DNA of 64,000 nucleotides from Pedobacter sp. PAMC26386 (GTDB lineage: Bacteria; Bacteroidota; Bacteroidia; Sphingobacteriales; Sphingobacteriaceae), in assembly GCA_014302835.1 (NCBI GenBank), contig CP060294.1:1922001-1986000 (forward strand). Direction: 5' to 3'. Below the pieces are notes generated by a model that saw only the letters and a program-made list of their open reading frames with translations, did not search any database and had not been told where the DNA came from. This document shows, piece by piece, positions 28,683 through 37,803 of this stretch; position 1 is the first letter of the stretch, and each line of letters starts with the position of its first letter. A program made the translations under genes and the position numbers.

Positions 28683-29738
28683 ATGACTACTGAAACCTCC
28701 AAAGAAGTAAAAAAAAGCACTAAAATCGTATGGGCCGCAATTTTAATCCTGCTTGTTGTAGGTGCATTTTACGGACTGAAACTATATAAAGTTTATTTTG
28801 CCCCGAATATTACGGGTAAAGAACAATATCTGTATATCAAAACTGGTTCTACCATTGACGATGTCTATAAAGAGATCAAAAGTAAAGATATGTTACTTGA
28901 TGTGGGTAGCTTTAGCCAGGCAGCAGCTAAAATGGACTTAGATGAACGTTTAAAACCAGGACGCTATAAACTTGCTAAAGGAATGAATAACCGGAGTTTG
29001 ATTAACCTGATCAAGGCAGGTAATCAGGAACCGGTTAAACTAAAATTCCATAATATCAGGAAAAAAGAAGAGTTTGCTGCTTATCTTTCAAAAAGCCTGG
29101 AAGCAGATTCACTAACCTTCTTAAAAGTATTGGATTCTGCTGCATTGGTAGAAAAATACGGTTTTACGCTAGACAACAGTTATACCATGTTCATTCCGAA
29201 TACTTACGAGATGTACTGGAATACTTCCCCACTGGAATTCTTTGACAGAATGCAGAAAGAGTATACTAAGTTCTGGAATACAGAACGTAAACAAAAAGCT
29301 AGTGCTTTAAACATGACTCCACAGCAAGTAACCATTTTAGCTTCCATAGTTGATGCAGAAGCATTATACGACAAAGAAATGCCTTCTATTGCAGGTCTGT
29401 ATCTTAACCGTTTAAACAAAGGAATTTTATTACAAGCAGATCCAACTGTAATTTTTGCCAATGGTGATTTCACTGTAAAAAGAGTAACCGGACCGTTGTT
29501 ACGTGTAGAGTCTAAATACAATACTTACAAATACGCAGGTTTGCCTCCGGGGCCGATTATGATGCCAAGTATCAATGCGATTGATGCAGTTTTAAACCAC
29601 GAGCATAACAACTATATATATATGTGTGCGAAAGCAGATTTCTCAGGTTACCATGCATTTGCAGAAACAAAGGCAGAACATGAGGTCAATGCAAAAGCAT
29701 ACAGAGCAGCATTAGATCAGCGTAAAATTTTCAAATAG
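28683..29738 (+). CDS. mltG: MltG-type endolytic murein transglycosylase
   Basis: This inner-membrane anchored YceG-fold enzyme cuts nascent glycan strands and sets their length. After one membrane helix (about 15-35) come a LysM-like region and the catalytic domain with LASIVDAEALYDKEM and YLNRLNKGILLQADPTVIFA. Most relatives read ASIVExE, so the first acidic residue here is Asp instead of Glu; the second Glu is kept. The length of 351 residues is normal. It is the second gene of the PASTA operon. Confidence 0.92.
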   Translation: MTTETSKEVKKSTKIVWAAILILLVVGAFYGLKLYKVYFAPNITGKEQYLYIKTGSTIDDVYKEIKSKDMLLDVGSFSQAAAKMDLDERLKPGRYKLAKGMNNRSLINLIKAGNQEPVKLKFHNIRKKEEFAAYLSKSLEADSLTFLKVLDSAALVEKYGFTLDNSYTMFIPNTYEMYWNTSPLEFFDRMQKEYTKFWNTERKQKASALNMTPQQVTILASIVDAEALYDKEMPSIAGLYLNRLNKGILLQADPTVIFANGDFTVKRVTGPLLRVESKYNTYKYAGLPPGPIMMPSINAIDAVLNHEHNNYIYMCAKADFSGYHAFAETKAEHEVNAKAYRAALDQRKIFK

Positions 29739-29741
29739 GCC

Positions 29742-30149
29742 ATGTATTCACACAGCACAAAGATCAGGGTCAGATATAGTGAGACTGATCAGATGGGATA
29801 TGTCTACAATGGAAACTATGCGCAGTACTATGAAGTAGGCCGTGTAGAGATGTTACGCAGTCTTGGCATGACTTATGGTAAGATGGAAGAATCAGGGGTT
29901 ATGCTACCCCTGCTTGAACTGAAGTGCAAATTTATCAAACCTGCATTTTACGATCAGGAAATCACTATTAAAACGACAATCAAAGAATTACCAGGCGTAC
30001 GCATGATTTTTGATTACGAGTTATTTAATGAACAGGAAGAGTTGATTAATATTGGCGCTACTACGCTGGTATTCTTTGACATGGCAAAAAAGAAAGCGTG
30101 CCCACCACCAGATTATTTCCTGGAGCGGATAGCACAATATTATGATTAA
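29742..30149 (+). CDS. YbgC-type acyl-CoA thioesterase
   Basis: This 135-residue hotdog protein has RVRYSETDQMGYVYNGNYAQ, the catalytic D-x-x-G-x-x-Y/H pattern of YbgC/4HBT enzymes, and EVGRVEMLRSLG. The gene starts 3 bases after mltG and 9 bases before the BrkB gene, so it is inside the operon. The substrate is unknown. Confidence 0.9.
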   Translation: MYSHSTKIRVRYSETDQMGYVYNGNYAQYYEVGRVEMLRSLGMTYGKMEESGVMLPLLELKCKFIKPAFYDQEITIKTTIKELPGVRMIFDYELFNEQEELINIGATTLVFFDMAKKKACPPPDYFLERIAQYYD

Positions 30150-30158
30150 ATTAGATGA

Positions 30159-31124
30159 ATGAACTGGGTACACAGACAACTTTTAAGGCTTAAGCTATAT
30201 CAAATATTTATAGACTGGACAAAAGTTTATGTACTCCCGGGTTTCAGCCCTATCCCACTCTACACAGTAGCATCCTTCTTTTTCAGAGAATTGGGTAAAG
30301 ACTCTTTAGTGAACAAGGCGTCCTCTCTGGCATACACTTTCATGCTGGCTATTTTTCCAGGGATCATATTTCTTTTCACACTGATTCCTTTTATCCCTAA
30401 GCGAATCGGCTTCCAGGATCAGCTGATGGTTTTATTACAGCTGATACTACCTGCACAAGCTTACAAAGCTTTTGAAACCACCTTATTTGAGATCATTAAG
30501 ATACAGAACGGAAAATTACTCTCGTTCGGTATTATCCTATCCGTGTTTTTCGCCACAAACGGAATGCATAGCTTAATGAACGCCTTCAACAAGTCGTCAT
30601 TGATAGTTGAAACCAGAACATGGCTTAAACAGCGTCTCATCGCTTTAGTATTAACCTTTGTTCTTGCTGTATCATTAATCATTACCATTGGTGCGATGAC
30701 GGCCGGAGAAATTGCTTTAAACTACATCAACAAAGGATTACATATCAAGGGCCATTTCATTGCTTACATTGTGGACATATCCAGATGGGCATTGTTAGGC
30801 ATGTTATATTTCGTGACCATATCTATCCTTTACCGTTACGGCCCTGCCAACACAAAAAAGTGGAGATTCTTTAGTCCCGGTTCCTGGTTAGCAACGATCC
30901 TAGCCTTTTTAACTATCTGGGGATTTTCCTTCTATATTAATCACTTCGGTTCTTATAATAAAGTATACGGTTCCATCGGTACATTGATTGTAATTATGAT
31001 CTGGTTGTACCTGAATTCTCTCATACTTTTGATCGGTTTTGAGCTGAATGCGAGTATGGATCTGACGAAACGCAGTGTCAGAATCATCAAACAGCCCTTT
31101 AATCTGTTCAAAAAAGTGCCTTAA
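30159..31124 (+). CDS. YihY/BrkB-family membrane protein
   Basis: This 321-residue inner-membrane protein has about six helices and the family signatures KASSLAYTFMLAIFPGIIFLF and IGTLIVIMIWLYLNSLILLIG, each only partly quoted here. The transport or assembly function of this family is not settled. It is the last gene of the PASTA-mltG operon; a tRNA follows 120 bases later. Confidence 0.9.
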   Translation: MNWVHRQLLRLKLYQIFIDWTKVYVLPGFSPIPLYTVASFFFRELGKDSLVNKASSLAYTFMLAIFPGIIFLFTLIPFIPKRIGFQDQLMVLLQLILPAQAYKAFETTLFEIIKIQNGKLLSFGIILSVFFATNGMHSLMNAFNKSSLIVETRTWLKQRLIALVLTFVLAVSLIITIGAMTAGEIALNYINKGLHIKGHFIAYIVDISRWALLGMLYFVTISILYRYGPANTKKWRFFSPGSWLATILAFLTIWGFSFYINHFGSYNKVYGSIGTLIVIMIWLYLNSLILLIGFELNASMDLTKRSVRIIKQPFNLFKKVP

Positions 31125-31232
31125 AAGGGCTATAGAATCGTTAATTAGAAACTATTCTATCTCAGTTTTAACTAGTTATCAATTTTCTGTTAAAAAATCA
31201 ACATCATTGTTTGCATAATCAAGACGTATTTG

Positions 31233-31240
31233 TACTTTTG
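31233..31240 (+). promoter_or_regulatory. -7 promoter box for tRNA-Ser
   Basis: TACTTTTG fits TAnnTTTG. A TTTG at 31210-31213 lies about 19 bases upstream, matching the -33 element of Bacteroidota sigma-A promoters. The tRNA starts at 31245. Confidence 0.65.
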
Positions 31241-31244
31241 TCGC

Positions 31245-31334
31245 GGAGAGTTGGCAGAGTGGTCGATTGCGGCAGTCTTGAAAACTGTTGACTTGTCAAA
31301 GGGTCCGCGGGTTCGAATCCCCCACTCTCCGCCA
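31245..31334 (+). tRNA. tRNA-Ser (anticodon UGA)
   Basis: The 7-bp acceptor stem is GGAGAGT with ACTCTCC. The anticodon stem GCAGT/ACTGT encloses the loop CTTGAAA, so the anticodon is TGA (31279-31281). A long variable arm and the T-arm GGTTCGAATCC are present. G73 and an encoded CCA follow. The long variable arm is diagnostic for serine. Confidence 0.97.
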
Positions 31335-31337
31335 AAC

Positions 31338-31370
31338 AAAAATGCTACCCGGTTTCGGGTGGCATTTTTT
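31338..31370 (+). terminator. terminator after tRNA-Ser
   Basis: The stem AAAAATGC-ACCCG with its complement (one T/G mismatch) has a four-base loop and ends in six T, starting 4 bases after the tRNA. Confidence 0.85.
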
Positions 31371-31426
31371 GTTTAAAATCAAGTTCTGCGCGCCTTCGCG
31401 CAAGGCTTGGTTTTAAACAAAAAATG
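31363..31426. repeat. long inverted repeat overlapping the tRNA terminator
   Basis: Arms of 21 bases (31363-31383 and 31406-31426) match at all but one position. They enclose a GC-rich core with its own GCGCG/CGCGC dyad. The left arm shares the T-run of the tRNA terminator, so the two hairpins cannot form at the same time. Confidence 0.7.
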
Positions 31427-31599
31427 ACAAGGAGCGCAGCGAATGCATTTGAAGTTTGAGACCTCCCCCCAAAGGGATCAGCGAGAGTAGCGAGCTAATC
31501 CATATTAAAGGGTTTCGTTAAGTATATGACTGTAGAAAAATTATCTCAGAATACTAAAATCATCAAAAAGCATAGTGGGTAGTTTTTAAACGACTACTT
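31427..31599. other. tRNA-proximal stretch without a gene
   Basis: I see no open frame of note. The short GC-rich patch AGGAGCGCAGCGAATG (about 31431) stands out against AT-rich surroundings. The stretch joins the tRNA-side inverted repeat to the decayed gene. Confidence 0.4.
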
Positions 31600-31604
31600 G
31601 ACTC

Positions 31605-32291
31605 ATTGAATGCCACATATCAATTGATTCTCGTTGTTTTGTAACCCTGATCTTAGTCTAGAGAAAAATCTTGCAAACCATCTACGTTAACGTCATAACT
31701 AGTCATTCCTTTATATAACAGGATCTTCTACTAACTGACCAGATCATTATAGTGTAGGTTATCTCCTACAATCTTTTCACTTCAGATGCAGGTTGTGTTC
31801 CTTCAAAATTTGTGAACACATCAATAGCATTTTCCTAATAGTTAGAATTACATTACTAATCCAACTCCGCCATTGTAATCAACCTGTTCATCCCACAATT
31901 CTTTAAAACCAGGTAAATTATAATAACTATGCTTCTTAAATTCTGCTTCAAACAATACTTTAGATTGATCTTCCTGAATTATAGGAAACAAAAATTTGAT
32001 TTAAAAATCATGTTCAAATGCCTTCTGATTTGTATTCACATGCTTTTGTGCATAATAAGCAGTTTTAGCAATAATCTCTGCCTTTTCAGAAAGAGTAGAG
32101 CTTTCTCCATTCTTACTTGATTTTAGAGCTAAATTTACACTTTTATTTGCATTAGCTAAGAAACTATATTCATCATTAGCATTTAATTTATCTTTTGCAG
32201 CAACAGTGTATTTTTTGGGTTTATAAAACCCCCGAAATATTTTATAATGATTAGAGTTCATCACATTTTCCAACCCTTCAACCTTACTCAT
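31605..32291 (-). pseudogene. decayed minus-strand gene with in-frame stop and frameshifts
   Basis: From the ATG at 32291 a 96-residue frame ends at TAA (32001-32003). The same frame stays open for another 50 codons after that stop and is clearly protein-like (SKVLFEAEFKKHSYYNLPG, then ELWDEQVDYNGGVGLVM, ending at 31848). Further on, other frames read DVFTNFEGTQPASEVKRL and GMTSYDVNVDGLQDFSLD, then stop. The whole looks like one gene with several stops and frameshifts. I do not recognise its family. The first 96 residues could still be expressed as a short protein. Confidence 0.55.
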
Positions 32292-32356
32292 TTTTAGTCT
32301 TCTCAAATAAAAACTACAAAATCTATAGATTTTATATCATTACTTAAAAAGAATAC

Positions 32357-32364
32357 TATATTTG
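32357..32364 (+). promoter_or_regulatory. -7 promoter box for the leader ORF and TonB receptor
   Basis: TATATTTG fits TAnnTTTG and lies 28 bases before the leader-peptide ATG and about 310 bases before the TonB receptor ATG. Confidence 0.6.
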
Positions 32365-32391
32365 CATGACAAAAGAACAATTTAGAATCTA

Positions 32392-32481
32392 ATGAAAACA
32401 GACTTACATTTCATAAAAATGAAAAAAAACAAATCTAAAGAAGGGACTCTCTTTCTATTAGACAGTAACTGTTGTTGTTAA
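32392..32481 (+). CDS. candidate leader peptide ending in Cys-Cys-Cys
   Basis: This short ORF of 29 codons from ATG at 32392 (or 20 from ATG at 32419) ends DSNCCC and then TAA. Three consecutive TGT codons just before the stop are very unlikely by chance and resemble attenuation leaders that sense charged tRNA-Cys. It sits right after a promoter box and 192 bases before a TonB receptor. Downstream are several short dyads (GCAAGAC/GTCTGC and AAGGC/GCCTT) but no clear T-run terminator, so the mechanism is open. Confidence 0.55.
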   Translation: MKTDLHFIKMKKNKSKEGTLFLLDSNCCC

Positions 32482-32673
32482 TTCTGTTCGGTTATCACTG
32501 AGCAAGACTAGAACGTCTGCAAATCCCAAAATATACTTTGAATTTGGCTGGTAGCCGAAAACATTCATAAGGCTTTGCCTTACAAGCTATCCACTTTCCA
32601 TCAATCATCAAAAACCAACGCACAATACCAGTTATCTGGTTGCGTATAAACCAACTAACCATTTAATCCCAAC

Positions 32674-35256
32674 ATGATGAAGAAACATTTACTTATTATC
32701 CTTTCACTTATACTCACGGCAAATTATGTTTTTGCCCAAAGTGCAATAACAGGCGTTATAAAAACTAGTAACGGCACAACTATCCCCCATGCAACTGTAT
32801 CCATCAGAGGCACTAAGATTTCTACAATTGCAGATGTCGATGGTAAATTCAGTATTGATTCAAAACAAGAGCTCCCATTTTACCTTCGCGTCAGCTCGGT
32901 TGGTTACAAGTCTCAGGATTTTCAAATCTTAAAACTTCAAGAAGCACCTTTCGAGTTAGTATTGATTGAAAGTGAGCTACTAGATGAGATCGTTGTAACT
33001 TCAAGAAGACGTTCGGAGGTGCTGCAGGATGTGCCTATTGCAATTACAGTTATCGGTGGGCAAGCCGCAGAAAATGCAGGGGCTTTTAACGTTAACCGTT
33101 TAAAAGAGCTGGTGCCTTCTGTGCAGTTGTATGCTTCGAATGCCAGAAATACGACACTTAATATCAGGGGTTTAGGCTCAACATTTGGTTTAACCAACGA
33201 CGGTATTGATCCTGGAGTAGGCTTTTATGTAGACGGGGTATATCAGGCACGCCCTGCAGCTACTTCTACAGATTTTCTTGACATTGAACAAATAGAAATC
33301 CTTCGTGGCCCACAAGGAACATTATTCGGTAAGAATACTACTGCTGGAGCATTTAACATCACTACCGCAAAACCAACTCAAACCCCAAGCGGAAAAGTTG
33401 AATTGAGTTTCGGGAACTATAATTTTATGCAGGCTAAAACATCAGTTTCTGGAGCTGTTGCAAAAAATCTTTCAGCAAGATTATCTATTTCTGGAACTCA
33501 GCGTGATGGTACAATTTTAAATACTAGAGAAGAACGCAGATATAGCGGCCAAAACAACCTTGGTTTTAAAGGTCAATTATATTTTACCCCATCAGATAGA
33601 TTGCAAATATTGCTAAGTGGCGACGTAAGCATTCAGCACCCTGCAGGTTACCCACTTGTAATTGCTGGCGTTACGACAACAGAAAGAAGTGCTTTCCGCC
33701 AGTATGCCAGAATCGTTTCTGATTTAGGATATCAGCAGCCAGTGATAGATCCTGCTTCCAGAACAATCAATACCAATACTCCATGGAAACATGACCAGTC
33801 AATTGGTGGTATATCCGTAAATGTAGATTATAAGATAGGCAAAGGAACGCTTACTTCAACTACTGCCTGGAGATTCTGGAACTGGAACCCTACAAACGAC
33901 AGAGATTTTTCTGAATTGGCAGCATTGACCAAATCTCAGGGAAATTCCCGTCACGACCAGTATTCGCAAGAAATTAGATATGCTGGTAATCTATCCGACA
34001 AATTAAGCGGTGTGGTTGGTTTATTTGCACTTAGCCAGAATCTGAAAGGGTTAGACCAGACTGAAGAAGTAGGTAAAGATCAGTGGAGGTTTGTGCAAAC
34101 AAGTAATACCGGTGCTCAGGCATTATATTCAACACCCGGCTTGTTAGATGGCTACGGTATCAGAACCAACTCGACTATTAAATCATTAAGCGCTGCTGTA
34201 TTTGCACAGGTTGACTGGGAGTTTCTAAATCATTTTCATATCCTACCTGGTTTAAGATATACTTATGATAAAAAAGACGTTAACTATGATAGGGTAACTT
34301 ATGGCGGGCTGCAAACTACAAGTGCAGATTTGCTTGCTCTTAAAACTGCTGTTTATAATAATCAGCGTTTCACAACCAATGTAGACAACAATAATTTATC
34401 TGGTAATATCACGCTGTCCTACCGCCCTGGTCCTAAGTTAAACGCTTATGGAACGTTCTCTACTGCTTATAAACCGGTAGGTGTGAATGTAGGCGGCTTA
34501 CCTACTACTTCTACTGGTGAAGCAGACCTATCTGTGGCTGTAGTCAAACCAGAATATGTTCAACATTATGAATTAGGTGTTAAAACCAAACCTGTTAAAG
34601 GCGCAATACTAAATATCAGTGCTTTTACTACTGATATTAAGGATTACCAAACGAATGTTCAATCCCCTCAACTTGGAGTAAACAGAGGTTACCTTGCCAA
34701 TGCAGAAAAAGTTAATGTGAAAGGTCTGGAAATTGATGGAAATTATCAGTTAGGGAGGTTTTTAAGTTTAAATGCAGCTCTAGCTTATCTTGACGGAAAA
34801 TATGTAAAATTCACAAATGCACCGCTTCCATTAGAAGAAACCGGACATACGGAATTGGTGAACGGTGTAGCTACACAGGTGGCATTTAAAGATGCTTCAG
34901 GGGGCAGATTACCAGGTGTATCTAAATGGAATGTTTCTGGTGGTGCAGAGTTTAGCAATCCTGGCAAACTGACTACTTTGGAAGGTAGATTTTTTATCGC
35001 TGCCGATGCGAGTTACCGTTCAGAATATTCTTCAAACCCAACACCTTCACGTGTGTTAAATGTGAAAGGTTATGCATTACTGAATGCTAGATTAGGATTT
35101 AAGTCAGATAAATTCTCCGTATTTTTCTGGGCAAGGAATATCGCGAACAAAAATTATTACGAACAATTGCAAGCTGCTGCAGGTAACTCTGGTTTATACG
35201 CCGGGGTACTTGGTGATCCAAGAACTTATGGGATTACACTCCGCTATAATTTCTAA
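32674..35256 (+). CDS. TonB-dependent outer-membrane receptor
   Basis: This 860-residue receptor has a signal peptide (about 1-22), a carboxypeptidase-regulatory-like beta-sandwich (about 24-105), a plug domain (about 107-230, starting DEIVVTSRRRSEVLQDVPIA) with RGPQGTLFGKNTTAGAFNI, and a 22-strand barrel ending in YNF. It is not of the SusC type: no SusD partner is present and it is shorter than SusC. The cysteine leader upstream suggests regulation by sulfur or cysteine supply, so the ligand may be a sulfur compound; this is inference. Confidence 0.92.
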   Translation: MMKKHLLIILSLILTANYVFAQSAITGVIKTSNGTTIPHATVSIRGTKISTIADVDGKFSIDSKQELPFYLRVSSVGYKSQDFQILKLQEAPFELVLIESELLDEIVVTSRRRSEVLQDVPIAITVIGGQAAENAGAFNVNRLKELVPSVQLYASNARNTTLNIRGLGSTFGLTNDGIDPGVGFYVDGVYQARPAATSTDFLDIEQIEILRGPQGTLFGKNTTAGAFNITTAKPTQTPSGKVELSFGNYNFMQAKTSVSGAVAKNLSARLSISGTQRDGTILNTREERRYSGQNNLGFKGQLYFTPSDRLQILLSGDVSIQHPAGYPLVIAGVTTTERSAFRQYARIVSDLGYQQPVIDPASRTINTNTPWKHDQSIGGISVNVDYKIGKGTLTSTTAWRFWNWNPTNDRDFSELAALTKSQGNSRHDQYSQEIRYAGNLSDKLSGVVGLFALSQNLKGLDQTEEVGKDQWRFVQTSNTGAQALYSTPGLLDGYGIRTNSTIKSLSAAVFAQVDWEFLNHFHILPGLRYTYDKKDVNYDRVTYGGLQTTSADLLALKTAVYNNQRFTTNVDNNNLSGNITLSYRPGPKLNAYGTFSTAYKPVGVNVGGLPTTSTGEADLSVAVVKPEYVQHYELGVKTKPVKGAILNISAFTTDIKDYQTNVQSPQLGVNRGYLANAEKVNVKGLEIDGNYQLGRFLSLNAALAYLDGKYVKFTNAPLPLEETGHTELVNGVATQVAFKDASGGRLPGVSKWNVSGGAEFSNPGKLTTLEGRFFIAADASYRSEYSSNPTPSRVLNVKGYALLNARLGFKSDKFSVFFWARNIANKNYYEQLQAAAGNSGLYAGVLGDPRTYGITLRYNF

Positions 35257-35261
35257 TAGTA

Positions 35262-35314
35262 TTTAATAAAAGAAGCCGGCTCCTTTAAAACAGGAGCCGG
35301 CTTCTTTTATTAAA
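35262..35314. terminator. strong bidirectional terminator after the TonB receptor
   Basis: Perfect 23-bp arms (35262-35284 and 35292-35314) built on AGAAGCCGGCTCCT have a 7-base loop and A/T runs on both sides. It starts 5 bases after the receptor stop. Confidence 0.85.
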
Positions 35315-35341
35315 CGATCTAAAGGAACTTCATTACCCAGG

Positions 35342-35524
35342 TCAACTGAGCGGCCCCTTATTCAGCGACCATTCCTGCGCCAACCTGATCGCCTCGTCTA
35401 CTATAGCCAGTTCCCTGATTTTTCCATCTTTTTTTAATTGGTTTGCAATTTCGATTGCTTTTTTCTTCAGAGCAGGCTTCAACCCCTTCATCTCTAAAGG
35501 ATAATTTTCCATTGTCCATTTCAT
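35342..35524 (-). CDS. small conserved cytoplasmic protein (YPxxMKxLxP type)
   Basis: This 60-residue protein begins MKWTMENYPLEMKGLKPALK and continues KKAIEIANQLKKDG. It resembles a widespread family of small proteins that share W-x-x-x-x-YP-x-x-MK-x-L followed by KAIEIAN. No function is known to me. It starts 12 bases after the P-type ATPase and may be its last operon member. Confidence 0.65.
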   Translation of the reverse strand: MKWTMENYPLEMKGLKPALKKKAIEIANQLKKDGKIRELAIVDEAIRLAQEWSLNKGPLS

Positions 35525-35536
35525 AATATTAAATAA

Positions 35537-37645
35537 CTATTTAACCACTTCATTTTTAACTTCTTCACTATTTATAACCTTCTTTTTATAAGCCAGTAAA
35601 CGTAAAGCATTAAATACGACAACCAATGTAGATCCTTCATGAGCCACCACAGCAGGCCCTATTGACGTAATACCTAAAATCGTAAGCGGGATCAGGACGG
35701 CAACAATTCCTAAACTAATCCATAAATTCTGTTTAATAATTCTTTTAGCCATACGGCTCAGGCCAATTGCAAAAGGAAGACTTTCCAGCTTATCAGCCAT
35801 TAAGGCGACATCTGCTGTTTCCAATGCTACATCCGATCCGGCGGCTCCCATAGCTATACCTACAGTACTTTTTGCCATGGCCGGTGCATCATTTACACCG
35901 TCGCCAACCATGGCTACCATTCCTTCAGATTTATTCAATTCCATTACGGCATTTACTTTATCCTCCGGCAGCAGACTTCCCCAAACTTCTGTAATACCAA
36001 TCTGACCAGCAATAGCTTCTGCTACCTGTTGATTATCACCAGTAAGCATGATCATCTTTTTGATTCCGAGGTTACTTAATTCAGAAAGGACTTGTCTCGC
36101 CTCGTTTCGGGGGATATCCATTAAAGCCAGAATACCGATGAAAACATCATCTTTTTTGACCAGCATAGATGTATATCCTTTACTTTCCAGCCCCTGGACC
36201 CTTTCAATCAATTCTGCTGGAATTTTGGTTTCCTCACCCTGGCTAAACATAGCCTTATTCCCAATTGACAATTTTGCACCATTAACTTTTCCCTGAACTC
36301 CTTTTCCTACTACCCCTTTTACCTGAGTAGCTTTAGGAAGCTCCTGCCCTTTAATAACATCCGCCATACCTTTTACAATAGCTTCGGCCAGTGGGTGATC
36401 ACTTAATTTTTCTAGCGCGACTACTAAAACCATTAATTCGATCTTAGGAATACCATTTAATGCAATTATATCTACAAGCTGTGGTTTACCCTCGGTTAAC
36501 GTCCCGGTTTTATCGAAAGCTATAGCATTTAAAGCACCCAGATCTTCTAAAGGCCTTCCCCCTTTAATTAAAACGCCTCCGCGCGCAGCGCGTGCCACCC
36601 CACTCAGTACAGCACTTGGGGTAGAAATAGCTAATGCACAAGGGCTTGCAGCTACAAGTACCGCCATAGCCCGGTAAAAACTCTTACTGAAAGGTTCATC
36701 AATAACCAAAAAAGCAAAACAAAGACATGTAACCAGAATCAATACCACCGGCACAAAAAATTTCTCAAACCTGTCAGTGAAAAGCTGAGTTGGTGACTTC
36801 TGCTTCTCCACCTCATTGACCATTTTTATCAGTTTTGAGATCGTAGAATCTTTAGCCTCTTTGATCACCTTAATTTCTAATACAGCCGCTCCGTTAATGG
36901 TGCCTGCAAATACCCGGTGCTCAGGCTTGATTTTCTTTTCTACGCTATAATCCTTAGTCTGGTCCGGCACTGGTAATTTATCAACCGGAATACTCTCACC
37001 AGTTATAGGTGCCTGGTTTACACTACCCTCACCCTTAACCACTACCCCATCAGCAGGTATTTTTGTATTAGGCTTTACTACAATTATATCTCCTACTATT
37101 AGCAGTTCAATTGGTACAACCTGCTGTTCTCCATCTCTTAATACAATTGCCGTAGGGGGTGCCAGGCTAGTCAATGCAGTAATAGATTTACGGGCCCTGG
37201 CCATTGCATAGTTTTCTAAAGCATGTCCCAGGCTGAAGAGAAACAGCAGCAACGCGCCTTCTTTCCAGGCCCCCAGGATAGCTGCACCAATTGCTGCCAC
37301 AAGCATCAGGAAGTCAATTTTAAAACCACCCTTGCTAATCGTTTGTATGGCCTCCCTTACCGTAAAAAAGCCCCCAAAAAAATAAGCGGCGATGTACAAT
37401 ATTAAGCTGGTCGATGATAAACTTTCATCAATGAACGACAAGCCAAATCCTGCACCGAGAAAAAGCCCGCATAAGACAGCAAAAATAAACTCAGAATTTC
37501 CGCCTAAAATTCCGCTATGATTATGCTCCTTATCAGGAGCTGTCTCAGTTGACTCTTTTTTTTCCGCATTGTCGATTTCTTTCTGGGCTATATTTTTTTG
37601 AGCACCGATGTTATCCTTCGGGCCTTTACTTTTTACATTTGACAT
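35537..37645 (-). CDS. P1B-4-type heavy-metal-exporting ATPase
   Basis: This 702-residue metal pump has a phosphorylation site DKTGTLTEG (D378), TGES in the actuator and GDGVNDAPAM in the hinge. The membrane motif in helix 6 is SPCALAISTP instead of CPC, and helix 7-8 carries HEGSTLVVVFNALRLL. Together with the lack of an N-terminal metal-binding domain this is the P1B-4 pattern, known for Co2+, Fe2+ and sometimes Zn2+ or Cd2+. The N-terminus (1-45) is charged and histidine-poor. It lies beside a DUF6660 protein and a CDF transporter. Confidence 0.9.
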   Translation of the reverse strand: MSNVKSKGPKDNIGAQKNIAQKEIDNAEKKESTETAPDKEHNHSGILGGNSEFIFAVLCGLFLGAGFGLSFIDESLSSTSLILYIAAYFFGGFFTVREAIQTISKGGFKIDFLMLVAAIGAAILGAWKEGALLLFLFSLGHALENYAMARARKSITALTSLAPPTAIVLRDGEQQVVPIELLIVGDIIVVKPNTKIPADGVVVKGEGSVNQAPITGESIPVDKLPVPDQTKDYSVEKKIKPEHRVFAGTINGAAVLEIKVIKEAKDSTISKLIKMVNEVEKQKSPTQLFTDRFEKFFVPVVLILVTCLCFAFLVIDEPFSKSFYRAMAVLVAASPCALAISTPSAVLSGVARAARGGVLIKGGRPLEDLGALNAIAFDKTGTLTEGKPQLVDIIALNGIPKIELMVLVVALEKLSDHPLAEAIVKGMADVIKGQELPKATQVKGVVGKGVQGKVNGAKLSIGNKAMFSQGEETKIPAELIERVQGLESKGYTSMLVKKDDVFIGILALMDIPRNEARQVLSELSNLGIKKMIMLTGDNQQVAEAIAGQIGITEVWGSLLPEDKVNAVMELNKSEGMVAMVGDGVNDAPAMAKSTVGIAMGAAGSDVALETADVALMADKLESLPFAIGLSRMAKRIIKQNLWISLGIVAVLIPLTILGITSIGPAVVAHEGSTLVVVFNALRLLAYKKKVINSEEVKNEVVK

Positions 37646-37803
37646 ATCTGATTATCTAATTAGGTATACTTATTCACCTGAATGATTTTTAACAAAAAAA
37701 ATTCAGTAACAGCAATGATTTTCCCCGGATTACAATAAAAAATGTCCTCAACAAAAACATTCCTTGTTTCTGTGAGGTATGTTTTACGGGAAAGAAAACA
37801 GGA

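Noticed and set aside
28683..29738. Inactive MltG because of ASIVDAE
   Set aside because: Only the first acidic residue differs (Asp for Glu) and the second Glu and the rest of the motif are intact, so loss of activity cannot be claimed.
32482..32673. Riboswitch (SAM or other) before the TonB receptor
   Set aside because: I looked for the conserved cores of SAM-I type aptamers and saw none; only short dyads are present. The Cys leader ORF is the better-supported signal.
37735..37790. Hairpin upstream of the P-type ATPase gene
   Set aside because: Only CCTCA/TGAGG and a few inner bases pair; the flanks do not. Too weak to report as an element.
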